This document shows, piece after piece, positions 9,330 to 17,078 of a stretch of 40,658 nucleotides of DNA. The DNA is from Verrucomicrobiota bacterium (GTDB lineage: Bacteria; Verrucomicrobiota; Verrucomicrobiia; Opitutales; Opitutaceae). Where the stretch lies: positions 1-40,658 of the forward strand of contig CAUJJL010000084.1 of assembly GCA_963205455.1 (NCBI GenBank). The letters are read 5' to 3'. Each line of letters starts with the position of its first letter. The first letter of the stretch is position 1. The notes below the pieces were generated by a model. It saw only the letters and a program-made list of their open reading frames with translations. It ran no database searches and was not told where the DNA came from. The position numbers were made by a program, and so were the translations under genes.

Positions 9330-11051
9330 ATGCGTTGGACCTATACGCCGTTCCCGGCCGAAGAGGTCGAGGAATTGTGCCGCACGGCGGGTGTGAGCAC
9401 CGTTCTGGCTGAGCTGCTGCTCCGTGCAGGGCTCAAGGAGCCCGGGCTGGCGGCAAAATTCCTGCGCCCTGCGCTGGCGGAGCTGCAGGATCCGTTTCTG
9501 CTCAGGAACCTCGACGCCGCCGCAGCCCGCCTTCGCCAGGCAATCCTCAACCGGGAAGAATTGGTGGTTCTGGGCGACTATGACGTCGATGGCGTCAGCA
9601 GTACCGCGCTCCTTGTAAGTATTCTTCGACGGTTTGGTCTTAGTCCACGGTTTGTCGTGCCGCGACGGATGGAAGATGGCTACGGACTTTCGCGCAGCGC
9701 GATCGACCGAGCCCTCGAACAGGGTGTGCCGCGCCTGTTCATTGCGCTCGATTGCGGGACGAACTCGCACGAGGAGGTCGCGTACCTCATCTCGCGGGGC
9801 GTGGAGGTGATGGTGATCGACCACCATCGCTCCAAGGAAAGGAAACTGGACGGTGTTCTCCTGATAAATCCCCATGTGGAGTCTGGTGACGACGACGATG
9901 CATGGAGGCATCTCTGCACAGTGGGGCTCGTCTTCAAGCTCTGCCACGGCCTGCTCAAGCTGCTCCGGTCCGAGGAGCACGCACTCGCCAAAAGGATCAA
10001 GCTGCGGGACTACCTTGATCTCGTGGCCATGGGCACCGTCGCGGATCTTGTGCCGCTGCACGGGGAAAACCGCATCCTAGCCAGATACGGCCTTCGCATC
10101 CTTCAGGGAGCCGAACGGCCCGGGCTGCGAGCGCTGATGGCCGTCGCGGGTGTGAAGCCGGAGCAGGGCCTGATGCCGGTAGACATCTCCTTTCGCCTTG
10201 GACCGCGCATCAATGCATCGGGGAGGCTGGCGGACGCAGCGCTGTCAGTGGAACTGCTCTTGAGCGAGGATGAATCTTTCTGCGCACAAACGGCTCGCCA
10301 GCTTGATGCCTTCAATCGGGAGCGGCAGGAAATCGAGCGCTCCATAACCGAGGAGGCCGAACGCATCGTTGAGGAACGCTACTCCAATCTTCCTGGGATA
10401 GTCCTTTACGGTGACACCTGGCATTCGGGCGTAGTGGGCATCGTTGCGGGAAGGGTGAGCAGGAAGTACAATCGACCCTGCGTTGTCCTTGGAAATGAAG
10501 GTGAGATTGCAAAGGGATCGGGTCGAAGTGTCGAAGGCGTGAATCTCGTGGAAGTGTTGTCAACCTGCTCCGATGTCCTTTCCAGTTGGGGCGGCCATCC
10601 GATGGCAGTGGGTGTGTCGGTGCACACCCAGCTTGTCGACGAATTCCGCAAGCGCTTCGCCGAGGCGGTTGAGACGCACGTGGGAGGCAGGGAACTCGAG
10701 GCATTTCTTTCGCTGTCGGCGTGGCTTACGCCTGACCAGATTCGCGAGCAGCTCATGGATGAACTTGAGGAGCTGCATCCGTTTGGTCAGGGGAATCCGG
10801 AGCCGGTCTTTGGCGTCCGGGGGATTGTCCTGCGTCAGCGCCCGGAAGTGTTCAAGAGCCAGCATTTCCGCTTTTCGCTGGAGGACTCTCGGGGGCGTCG
10901 GCTCTTTGGGGTCGCCTGGAAAATGGCCGATCGCATTCCGCCTGTCGGCGTGCCGGTCGATCTCGCCGTGGAACTGGCCTGGAATCATTTCAATGATCGA
11001 AAGCTGCTGCAGCTTGAACTGATCGACTGGCGGCCTGGCACATTGCTTTAG
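9330..11051 (+). CDS. recJ: single-stranded-DNA-specific 5'-3' exonuclease RecJ
   Basis: RecJ degrades 5' single-stranded DNA in recombination and mismatch repair. The 573-residue length matches the family. The DHH phosphoesterase core is complete: LGDYDVDGVSS (D83, D85, D87), ALDCGTNSHEE near residue 143, and VMVIDHH with D164-H165-H166. The DHHA1 domain follows, with GRSVEGVNLVEVL and SSWGGHPMAVGVS, and a C-terminal OB-fold region after about residue 460 containing HPFGQGNPEPVF. The start is set by the GAAGGA site. It follows secDF by 86 bp, a frequent neighbourhood, and may be in the same transcript. Confidence 0.95.
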   Translation: MRWTYTPFPAEEVEELCRTAGVSTVLAELLLRAGLKEPGLAAKFLRPALAELQDPFLLRNLDAAAARLRQAILNREELVVLGDYDVDGVSSTALLVSILRRFGLSPRFVVPRRMEDGYGLSRSAIDRALEQGVPRLFIALDCGTNSHEEVAYLISRGVEVMVIDHHRSKERKLDGVLLINPHVESGDDDDAWRHLCTVGLVFKLCHGLLKLLRSEEHALAKRIKLRDYLDLVAMGTVADLVPLHGENRILARYGLRILQGAERPGLRALMAVAGVKPEQGLMPVDISFRLGPRINASGRLADAALSVELLLSEDESFCAQTARQLDAFNRERQEIERSITEEAERIVEERYSNLPGIVLYGDTWHSGVVGIVAGRVSRKYNRPCVVLGNEGEIAKGSGRSVEGVNLVEVLSTCSDVLSSWGGHPMAVGVSVHTQLVDEFRKRFAEAVETHVGGRELEAFLSLSAWLTPDQIREQLMDELEELHPFGQGNPEPVFGVRGIVLRQRPEVFKSQHFRFSLEDSRGRRLFGVAWKMADRIPPVGVPVDLAVELAWNHFNDRKLLQLELIDWRPGTLL

Positions 11052-11101
11052 CGTGGCCAATTGAAGGGACAGTGGTCACTCTGTGCAGTCGCTTCGATCC
11101 C

Positions 11102-11782
11102 ATGAAGATTTCCGAAAAGAAGCAGTACGCCGTCATCACGGGCGACATCGTCAAATCATCCCGGCTATCTGTCAGTCATCGACGCTGGCTGGTCTCAGAG
11201 CTGAAGCGGGCATCCACCGCAGCGAGGCGGGTATTCGGTACGATCGTGCCGCTGCCGCTCGACCAGTTCCGCGGTGATGGCTGGCAGATTCTCGTGACAA
11301 GCCCCGGGCGAAGCCTGAGGGTGGCGCTGTTTCTTCGGGCATGGCTTATGGCGGAGGCTCCGGACTCGTTTCATCTGGACACGCGTTTGGCAATCGGAGT
11401 TGGAAGCATTTCCCTCATGTCGGGGAGCCGCGTATCTAGGGGAGATGGGGAGGCCTTCCGGCGGTCCGGCCGGGCGCTCGACCGGCTCCGTGAACCCCGG
11501 CGGCTGGCTCTGGTCTGGCCGGAAACGATAGGGCCTGTCGCGGAAACGCTGACGGTCCTTGCTCCCGTGCTTGACGCGCTGGTGCAGGGGTGGACGCCGG
11601 TTCAGGCGAGAGCGCTGGTGGGGCGCCTGAGCGGCCTGACCCAAGAGCGCATTGTCCGCAAATGGCCGGAGCCGGTGACGCGCCAGGCCATTGCGCGCAT
11701 TCTTGCACGGGCGCACTGGCCGGCAGTTCGCGCCGTTCTCGATTGGCTGGAAAAAAGCAACCTCCAGAGGTTGCAATCATAG
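11102..11782 (+). CDS. SatD-like protein: cyclase-like fold plus C-terminal HTH
   Basis: 226 residues, resembling the SatD family; its biochemical function is not established. The first 150 residues read like a compact class III nucleotide-cyclase fold: VITGDIVKSS with D15 after a hydrophobic strand, QFRGDGWQILV with D59 in a GDG-type turn, then TRLAIGVGSI and SRGDGEAFRRSGRALDRL, which resembles the closing part of cyclase domains. Both putative metal aspartates are present. Residues about 170-215 (LSGLTQERIVRKWPEPVTRQ onward) look like a helix-turn-helix. ATG 11102 is chosen over GTG 11072. The last codons lie in the first copy of a duplicated hairpin. The DUF3307 gene follows by 53 bp, a pairing recalled from streptococcal satD/satE and other bacteria. 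Confidence 0.72.
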   Translation: MKISEKKQYAVITGDIVKSSRLSVSHRRWLVSELKRASTAARRVFGTIVPLPLDQFRGDGWQILVTSPGRSLRVALFLRAWLMAEAPDSFHLDTRLAIGVGSISLMSGSRVSRGDGEAFRRSGRALDRLREPRRLALVWPETIGPVAETLTVLAPVLDALVQGWTPVQARALVGRLSGLTQERIVRKWPEPVTRQAIARILARAHWPAVRAVLDWLEKSNLQRLQS

Positions 11783-11809
11783 AAAGCAACCTCCAGAGGT
11801 TGCTTTTTT
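11754..11809 (+). terminator. tandemly duplicated hairpin with T-tract, bidirectional in form
   Basis: The palindrome GCAACCTCCAGAGGTTGC (8-bp stem, 2-nt loop) occurs twice, at 11757-11774 and 11786-11803, with 29-bp period; 21 bases are identical between copies. Copy 1 is preceded by an A-run and overlaps the end of the SatD-like gene, and copy 2 is followed by six T. Read on the plus strand, copy 2 is a textbook intrinsic terminator; read on the minus strand, copy 1 is one. The two copies can also pair with each other. It would reduce read-through from the SatD-like gene into the DUF3307 gene. Confidence 0.85.
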
Positions 11810-11835
11810 GTAACACAACGACGTTTTCTCCTTAC

Positions 11836-12585
11836 ATGATCCCCGTGATCGAATTCGGATTCAGCCTGCTTACGGCGCATCTTGCGGGTGATTTTGTCTT
11901 TCAGACCGAGCACATCGTGCGCAACAAGCGGCGCTGGACTGTGCTGCTCTGGCATTCGTTTCACCATGCCGCGCTTGCATATCTTCTCGCGGGCCGCTGG
12001 GGGGCGTGGTTGCTGCCGGTGGCGGTCCTGGCGAGCCATGCCGCGATCGACCGGATCAAGCTTGCGCTTGGGCCCTCGCGTTTCCTGCTGTGGTTCACGC
12101 TCGATCAGGCGGCCCACGTGTTTGTGATATTCCTGCTGACGGTCTGGGTGGGTGAGGGAGGGGAAACGTCGGCCTGGTCCGGCTGGCTTGGTTCGGCGCT
12201 TCCACGCGTCTGGATTGTAGTGAGCGGTGCGATCGTTTGCGTGCGCGTGACGGGTATCTTGGTCGGACATTGGGTTCAGCCGTACCTCAGGGAACTCGAG
12301 GCGGCGCGGGGAGTTCTGGCCACGGCACCGCTGGCCCGCGGACTCACGAATGGCGGGCGCGTGATCGGGCAATTGGAGCGGGCGTTGATTTACCTGTTTA
12401 TCCTGCTGGGGCAGCCGGCGGGAGTGGGCTTTCTCGTGGCTGCGAAGTCGGTGTTTCGATTTGGCGAATTGAAGGACCGGGAAAATCGCATGGAGGCCGA
12501 GTACATCACCATCGGCACACTGATGAGCTTCGCCTGTGCGTTGGGCGTATCCTACCTGATTGCCTGGGTGCTGACTGGACTTTGA
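11836..12585 (+). CDS. DUF3307 family integral membrane protein
   Basis: 249 residues, mostly hydrophobic, with several predicted membrane helices (for example about 44-75 and 85-106). The family signature is visible as spaced polar residues within helices: H15, D19 and Q23 in TAHLAGDFVFQT, H40 and H44, H68-D72-K75 in SHAAIDRIK, and D90-Q91-H94 in LDQAAH. That pattern of buried His, Asp and Gln suggests a metal or substrate site in the membrane, but no activity is known to me. ATG 11836 follows the duplicated terminator and directly precedes the conserved region. It lies beside a SatD-like gene. The tail converges on the cysJ-type gene with four bases between stops. Confidence 0.8.
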   Translation: MIPVIEFGFSLLTAHLAGDFVFQTEHIVRNKRRWTVLLWHSFHHAALAYLLAGRWGAWLLPVAVLASHAAIDRIKLALGPSRFLLWFTLDQAAHVFVIFLLTVWVGEGGETSAWSGWLGSALPRVWIVVSGAIVCVRVTGILVGHWVQPYLRELEAARGVLATAPLARGLTNGGRVIGQLERALIYLFILLGQPAGVGFLVAAKSVFRFGELKDRENRMEAEYITIGTLMSFACALGVSYLIAWVLTGL

Positions 12586-12589
12586 ACCA

Positions 12590-14320
12590 TCAGTATACGT
12601 CGCGCAAGTATCGCTTTTCCGACCGGAGTGACTGAATATAGGCGGCTGCCGTTTCAGTTGACCGTCCTCCTGCCCGCTCGACGACCGCATGCAGCGTTGC
12701 ATCGACGTCTTTCGCCATGCGGCTGGCATCGCCGCACACGTAGACATGCGCACCTGCCTCCAGCCATGCCCACAGTTCTTTTTCGCATTCAAGCATGCGG
12801 TGTTGCACGTAGATTTTTTCTGTCTGGTCGCGGGAGAACGCGAGATCAAGTCGGGTGAGGAGTCCGTTGGCGTGAAGTTCGGTCATTTCCTCGCGATAGA
12901 GAAAATCCGTGGCTGATCTTTGATCGCCGAAGAAAAGCCAGTTCCTGCCGCGTCCCCCGATCGAGCGGCGTTCCTGAAGAAATGCGCGAAACGGCGCGAT
13001 GCCGGTGCCGGGTCCTATCATGATCGCATCGGTGTCCGCTGGAGGGGGGCGAAACGAGGGATTCGCATGAACAAAAATGCCTGCATGCGACTCGCCTGGC
13101 TTGACCCGCTCGGTCAGGAATGTGGAGCACACTCCCTTGCGGCAGCGTGATTGAGCATCGTATCGCACGGCACCGACGGTGAGATGTACCTGTCCTGGAT
13201 GCGCCTTTGGCGATGAAGAAATTGAATAGAGACGGGGCTGCGGTTTTCGTAGCGTACGCACGAATTCCTCTGGTCGAATCCGTCGATCGGTCTGAGCGCC
13301 AAGCAACACATCAATGACGTGGTGAGGCTCGTGGCAGCCGGGATAGAGGCGGAGCAGTTCCGCGCTGGGTTTGCCCAAATCACAGTGTTCGATGAGCGCG
13401 CGCCGGAGTGATGTTCCCTCACCCGAGGGAGTGACGACCGCTTCCTCTCCGTCGCATCCCAGGGCGGCCAAGATGTCGTCCACGAGTTCCGGGCAATTCT
13501 GCGGTATAACCCCGAGAGCATCACCCGCCTGGTAGGCGATTCCTGACGAGGCAAGGTCGAATTCAATGTGATGAACCTGTTTAGCGGAACCCGGCGCATT
13601 GAGCATGCGGGAGGCAAGCACGCGTGAGGGGAAAGGATGCTTCCTTGAGTAAACGGGCAAGGTCTGCGCTCCTATGGCCTCAGTTGCAGGAGACGCGATG
13701 GCGACGGCCGCTTGTGATGTCTCGGGGGTGATCCCGCTTAGCGCCGACAACGCTGTGTCGAGCCATCTGGCAAAAGGGGCCTCATAGTCCAGATCGCAGT
13801 CCACGCGCGGTGTGATGCGGATCGCACGCCGCTTCTCGAGGCGGGCGTCGAAGTCTTTGCCGCACTGACAAAACTGCGCGTAATTTGTGTCGCCCAACGA
13901 GCAGACGGAAAAACGCATCTGGGGCATTGATGGGGCATCCTCGTTGCCTAGCGCCGCATGGAGAGCCTTGGCCGAGTCCGGGGGCTCGCCGTCGCCGTAA
14001 GTGCTCACGATGACGAGCACATTTTTCTCCGCGACCAGCCGGGAGACATCGGTTTGGGCCATATCCAGTGCCATCGCCGCGAAGCCGCGTCTTCCGGCGT
14101 CCTTGGCCGCTTTTTTGGCCAGACTTTCAGCGGTGCCGGTCTGGGAGCCGTAAAGAATCGTGAGCGGGATCAGGGGTTCCGTGGCCGAAGATGATGTCTT
14201 TGCCGCGGGCAGATCGGGCGCAGCGGCGCGAGAGAAGAGTCCGGCCAGGTAGCCGTTCAGCCAAGCGCGTTGCTCAAGAGTGAACGGTGCAGTTTCTGGA
14301 ATGATGGGTAGCGAGTTCAT
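12590..14320 (-). CDS. CysJ-type diflavin reductase, probably nitrite (or sulfite) reductase flavoprotein
   Basis: 576-residue diflavin reductase that should pass electrons from NADPH through FAD to FMN. The flavodoxin domain has LYGSQTGTAES at 56-66 and VSTYGDGEPPDSA at 105-117. The FAD domain has RLYSIS at 363-368 and KGVCSTFL near 395-402. The NADPH domain has GPGTGIAPF at 436-444 and VYVCGDA at 526-532, and the chain ends KRYLRDVY, the CysJ-type terminus with an aromatic last residue. Its ATG shares one base with the nirA stop, so the two are probably translationally coupled. That coupling, inside a nitrate operon, suggests it feeds NirA rather than a sulfite reductase; no cysI-like gene is in the window. 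Confidence 0.88.
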   Translation of the reverse strand: MNSLPIIPETAPFTLEQRAWLNGYLAGLFSRAAAPDLPAAKTSSSATEPLIPLTILYGSQTGTAESLAKKAAKDAGRRGFAAMALDMAQTDVSRLVAEKNVLVIVSTYGDGEPPDSAKALHAALGNEDAPSMPQMRFSVCSLGDTNYAQFCQCGKDFDARLEKRRAIRITPRVDCDLDYEAPFARWLDTALSALSGITPETSQAAVAIASPATEAIGAQTLPVYSRKHPFPSRVLASRMLNAPGSAKQVHHIEFDLASSGIAYQAGDALGVIPQNCPELVDDILAALGCDGEEAVVTPSGEGTSLRRALIEHCDLGKPSAELLRLYPGCHEPHHVIDVLLGAQTDRRIRPEEFVRTLRKPQPRLYSISSSPKAHPGQVHLTVGAVRYDAQSRCRKGVCSTFLTERVKPGESHAGIFVHANPSFRPPPADTDAIMIGPGTGIAPFRAFLQERRSIGGRGRNWLFFGDQRSATDFLYREEMTELHANGLLTRLDLAFSRDQTEKIYVQHRMLECEKELWAWLEAGAHVYVCGDASRMAKDVDATLHAVVERAGGRSTETAAAYIQSLRSEKRYLRDVY

Positions 14321-16119
14321 CAGCCTGAAAACTTCTCCTGCAGTTCCTTGATGGAGTGCCTCCTAACCCACGCGACGAATGTTTCTCCCGACTTTTTTTC
14401 GGCCTCGTACGTGTTCAGGATGCGTTCAACGGTCCGGTTCACTTCGGCGTGGTGCACGCCGCGAAAGAGTTCTCGGGCGATTCCCTGTTCGTTGTCCATG
14501 CCGCCGCCCAGAACGAGATTGTAGCCTTCGGAACCGTCGGCGAGCCTGGAACCTACGAGACCCAGATCACCGCAGTAGTGTTGGGCACAGCTATTGGGAC
14601 AACCGGTGAAATGAACGTTCACGGGATGGGTCAGGCTCACGCGACTCCCCAGGTGTTTCATGAGTGAAGCGGCGTGTGCCTTGGTGTCGGCAGCCGAGTA
14701 TTTGCAGCCCTTGTTGCCTGTGCATGCAATAATGCCTCCTGAAGACGCGGCCGCCTCGTGATAAAATCCCAGGCGAGCAATGGATCGCAGGGCAGTTTGA
14801 ACGAACGCGTCCGGAACATGTGGAATGATGACACTTTGCCAGACGGTCAGGCGCAGTTCACCCTTGCCGTAATTCGTGGCGAGATCGGCCACGGCGTGCA
14901 TCTGCTTTGCCGTCATTCGCCCGGACTGTGTGCCAAACCCCAAGGATTGCTTGCCTTTCTGCGCCTGGCTCGAGGCTCCCAGCCATCCGTGTTTCACGAC
15001 CGGACGGCGAGGTTCGCAGACGGACAACGGCGCATGAATCAGTGTGAAGGCGAGCTTCTTCTGACTTTCGGCGATGAATTGTTCCAATCCCCACTTTTCG
15101 AGCAGGTATTTCAACCGGGCTTTCTTCCGATTCGTGCGATCACCGTGTTCCTTGAAGACGCGGAGCATGGCTGCGGCGACAGCCACGGTCTCAGATGGGC
15201 GAAGCAGCAGCCCGGCGTCTCGCGCAAAGTCGCCGTGCCCCGAGATTCCGCCCAACTGAAGGCGAAAATATATGCCGGGCTCAATTGCGGATGATTGAGC
15301 AGGCGCCGCTGCCAGCGATTTCTCAGTCACCCTCACAGCAGCGAAACCGATGTCATTTGTATCCGAGGCGGTGCTGATGTCCCCGCCACTGTCGAAGGCC
15401 ACGTTGAATTTTCGAGGTAGCTCGTAGAGGTCACGATGATTGAGAATGTAGTGGTGAAGTCCCTTCGCAAATGGACGGACATCGATCAATTCGACCGGTG
15501 AGAATCCGCTGTCAGGGGACGCGGTGATGTTGCGGACATTGTCGGCCCCTGATCCACGAGAGGTAAGGCCCAGGTCCTGGACGCGCGTGAGCACCTTGAC
15601 GATGTCGCGTGGCCGGAACTCGCGAATCTGAAGGTTGCCGCGGGTGGTAATGTGCGCATAGCCTCCTCCCAGGTCGTGGGCGAGGTCTGCGATGCCGTGC
15701 AACTGCGTAGCGGTGAGTTCGCAGGCGGGAATCCGCAGACGAAGCATGAAGCTGTCCTGAGCAGGCGCCACATAGAACAATCCGTGAAACTTGAAGCGAA
15801 AGGTGTCCGCTTCGTCCGGAAACCTGTCCTTGTCCGCGTGGGCGACCAGCTTTTCCCAGATGTCGAGCGGGTTTTCGTCGTATTTCCATCGCTCGGGTTT
15901 GCAGAGATCCCCGAGCGGCGTGCCGTAGACGGTGTCATCCGCAGGTGGAGCGGCCAGATTGATGGCACCGCTGGAGGGACTGGCGGTTATCTGCCCGCCT
16001 GGAGTTTCTCCGACGAAGGGTGCTCGCGCGGCCATGGCTGCGAGAAACCCTTCGAGGTACTCCTTCTGCTCGGCAGTAAATCCTGCGGTGGGAGGTGACG
16101 TCATGATGGGCAGACTCAT
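14320..16119 (-). CDS. nirA: NirA-family siroheme nitrite reductase
   Basis: Six-electron reductase with siroheme and a 4Fe-4S cluster, expected to convert nitrite to ammonium in the cytoplasm. In the 599-residue protein the cluster cysteines are C466 and C472 (CTGNKGC) and C507 and C511 (TGCPNSCAQ). The duplicated N-terminal half has FMLRLRIPACELT near 124-136 and AHITTRGNLQIRE near 155-167, typical of ferredoxin-type nitrite reductases. Sulfite reductase has the same fold, so the choice rests on these motifs and on nitrate genes around it. A second in-frame ATG at 16104 is equally possible. Four bases separate it from the upstream channel gene. Confidence 0.9.
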   Translation of the reverse strand: MSLPIMTSPPTAGFTAEQKEYLEGFLAAMAARAPFVGETPGGQITASPSSGAINLAAPPADDTVYGTPLGDLCKPERWKYDENPLDIWEKLVAHADKDRFPDEADTFRFKFHGLFYVAPAQDSFMLRLRIPACELTATQLHGIADLAHDLGGGYAHITTRGNLQIREFRPRDIVKVLTRVQDLGLTSRGSGADNVRNITASPDSGFSPVELIDVRPFAKGLHHYILNHRDLYELPRKFNVAFDSGGDISTASDTNDIGFAAVRVTEKSLAAAPAQSSAIEPGIYFRLQLGGISGHGDFARDAGLLLRPSETVAVAAAMLRVFKEHGDRTNRKKARLKYLLEKWGLEQFIAESQKKLAFTLIHAPLSVCEPRRPVVKHGWLGASSQAQKGKQSLGFGTQSGRMTAKQMHAVADLATNYGKGELRLTVWQSVIIPHVPDAFVQTALRSIARLGFYHEAAASSGGIIACTGNKGCKYSAADTKAHAASLMKHLGSRVSLTHPVNVHFTGCPNSCAQHYCGDLGLVGSRLADGSEGYNLVLGGGMDNEQGIARELFRGVHHAEVNRTVERILNTYEAEKKSGETFVAWVRRHSIKELQEKFSG

Positions 16120-16123
16120 GGCC

Positions 16124-16984
16124 TCAGAGTCGCGCGGGCTCGCTCTCCATGACGGGATGTGAGGGTATCGGCGTCGGTGCGAGTGACTTTGCCTTTGCGG
16201 TCGACGGACGGTAGGTAAAATAGAGAGTCAGGCCCGTGAAAACAAATCCGCCGACAAAGTTGCCGATTGTGACAGGTACCTGATTCCAGAACCACCAGTC
16301 CGAGAAACTCACTTTGGCGCCGAGCATCATGCCCGTTGGAATCAGGAACATGTTAACCACGGCGTGTTCGAAGCCCTGGCCAAAAAATGTGAGGACGGGC
16401 AACCACATTGCGGCGATCTTGCCCGCGGTCGATTGCGATGTGAGTGCCATGACGACGCCCATGCAAACCATCCAGTTGCAGAGCATGGCTTTTACGAAGA
16501 CGGTGACGAATCCTGCGTGACCATTTGCCGCATAGGCAACGGTCTTGGCTTCGGCTGCCGCCACGATTCGCGTCGCGATGCCTGTCGGCGCGTCGGCCCC
16601 CATGTTGGTCATCGCGATGTAGAGCATCAGTCCGTAGAATACGCTTCCGATCAGATTGCCGACAAATACCCAGAGCAGGTTGCTGATCACGGAGCGGTAG
16701 TGTGCCCGGCCATCGACCCCTGCCATTGTGACGACGGCAAAATTTCCGCTCACGAGTTCCAAACCCAGAAGGACGATCATCACGAAACCCACGGGGAAGA
16801 CGATTGCGCCTATCAGTGGCACACCGGTTTGCATGCTCGCAGTAAATGCCAGGCTTGTGGCAATGCCGAGCAATGCTCCCGCGAGTATTCCACGAAGCAA
16901 CAGGTCGCTGATCTTGAGTGAGGATTTGATTTCGCCGCTGGCGAGCATGGCCTTCACGACGTCGGCAGGTTTGATGTAGTCCAT
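16124..16984 (-). CDS. nirC: formate/nitrite transporter family channel (NirC/FocA type)
   Basis: Membrane channel of the FNT family, expected to move nitrite across the inner membrane. From the ATG at 16984 it is 286 residues with about six hydrophobic segments. Family features include the N-terminal MDYIKPADVVKAM, the first-helix block LLRGILAGALLGIATSLAF, LGLELVSGNFAVV in the re-entrant region, and CNWMVCMGV and GFEHAVVNMFLIP in the later helices. A GTG start at 17038 would add 18 polar residues and is less likely. Its place between nasA and nirA fits nitrite import, or release of excess nitrite made by NasA. The name is by role and neighbourhood. Confidence 0.9.
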   Translation of the reverse strand: MDYIKPADVVKAMLASGEIKSSLKISDLLLRGILAGALLGIATSLAFTASMQTGVPLIGAIVFPVGFVMIVLLGLELVSGNFAVVTMAGVDGRAHYRSVISNLLWVFVGNLIGSVFYGLMLYIAMTNMGADAPTGIATRIVAAAEAKTVAYAANGHAGFVTVFVKAMLCNWMVCMGVVMALTSQSTAGKIAAMWLPVLTFFGQGFEHAVVNMFLIPTGMMLGAKVSFSDWWFWNQVPVTIGNFVGGFVFTGLTLYFTYRPSTAKAKSLAPTPIPSHPVMESEPARL

Positions 16985-17078
16985 GAGAAGAGGGGGTGTA
17001 GATTTCCTGTCCGCACTCGTGAGCTCTGGCCGTGCCACGATGGATCGCCTGGATCATTAATTCTCTGCAATTTTTTAA

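Noticed and set aside
9240..10061. 273-codon minus-strand frame
   Set aside because: Antisense to the recJ catalytic core; no domain features.
11602..12849. 415-codon open frame on the minus strand
   Set aside because: Runs through the ends of three well-supported genes and is full of Arg, His and Cys in no pattern; the duplicated palindrome helps keep it open.
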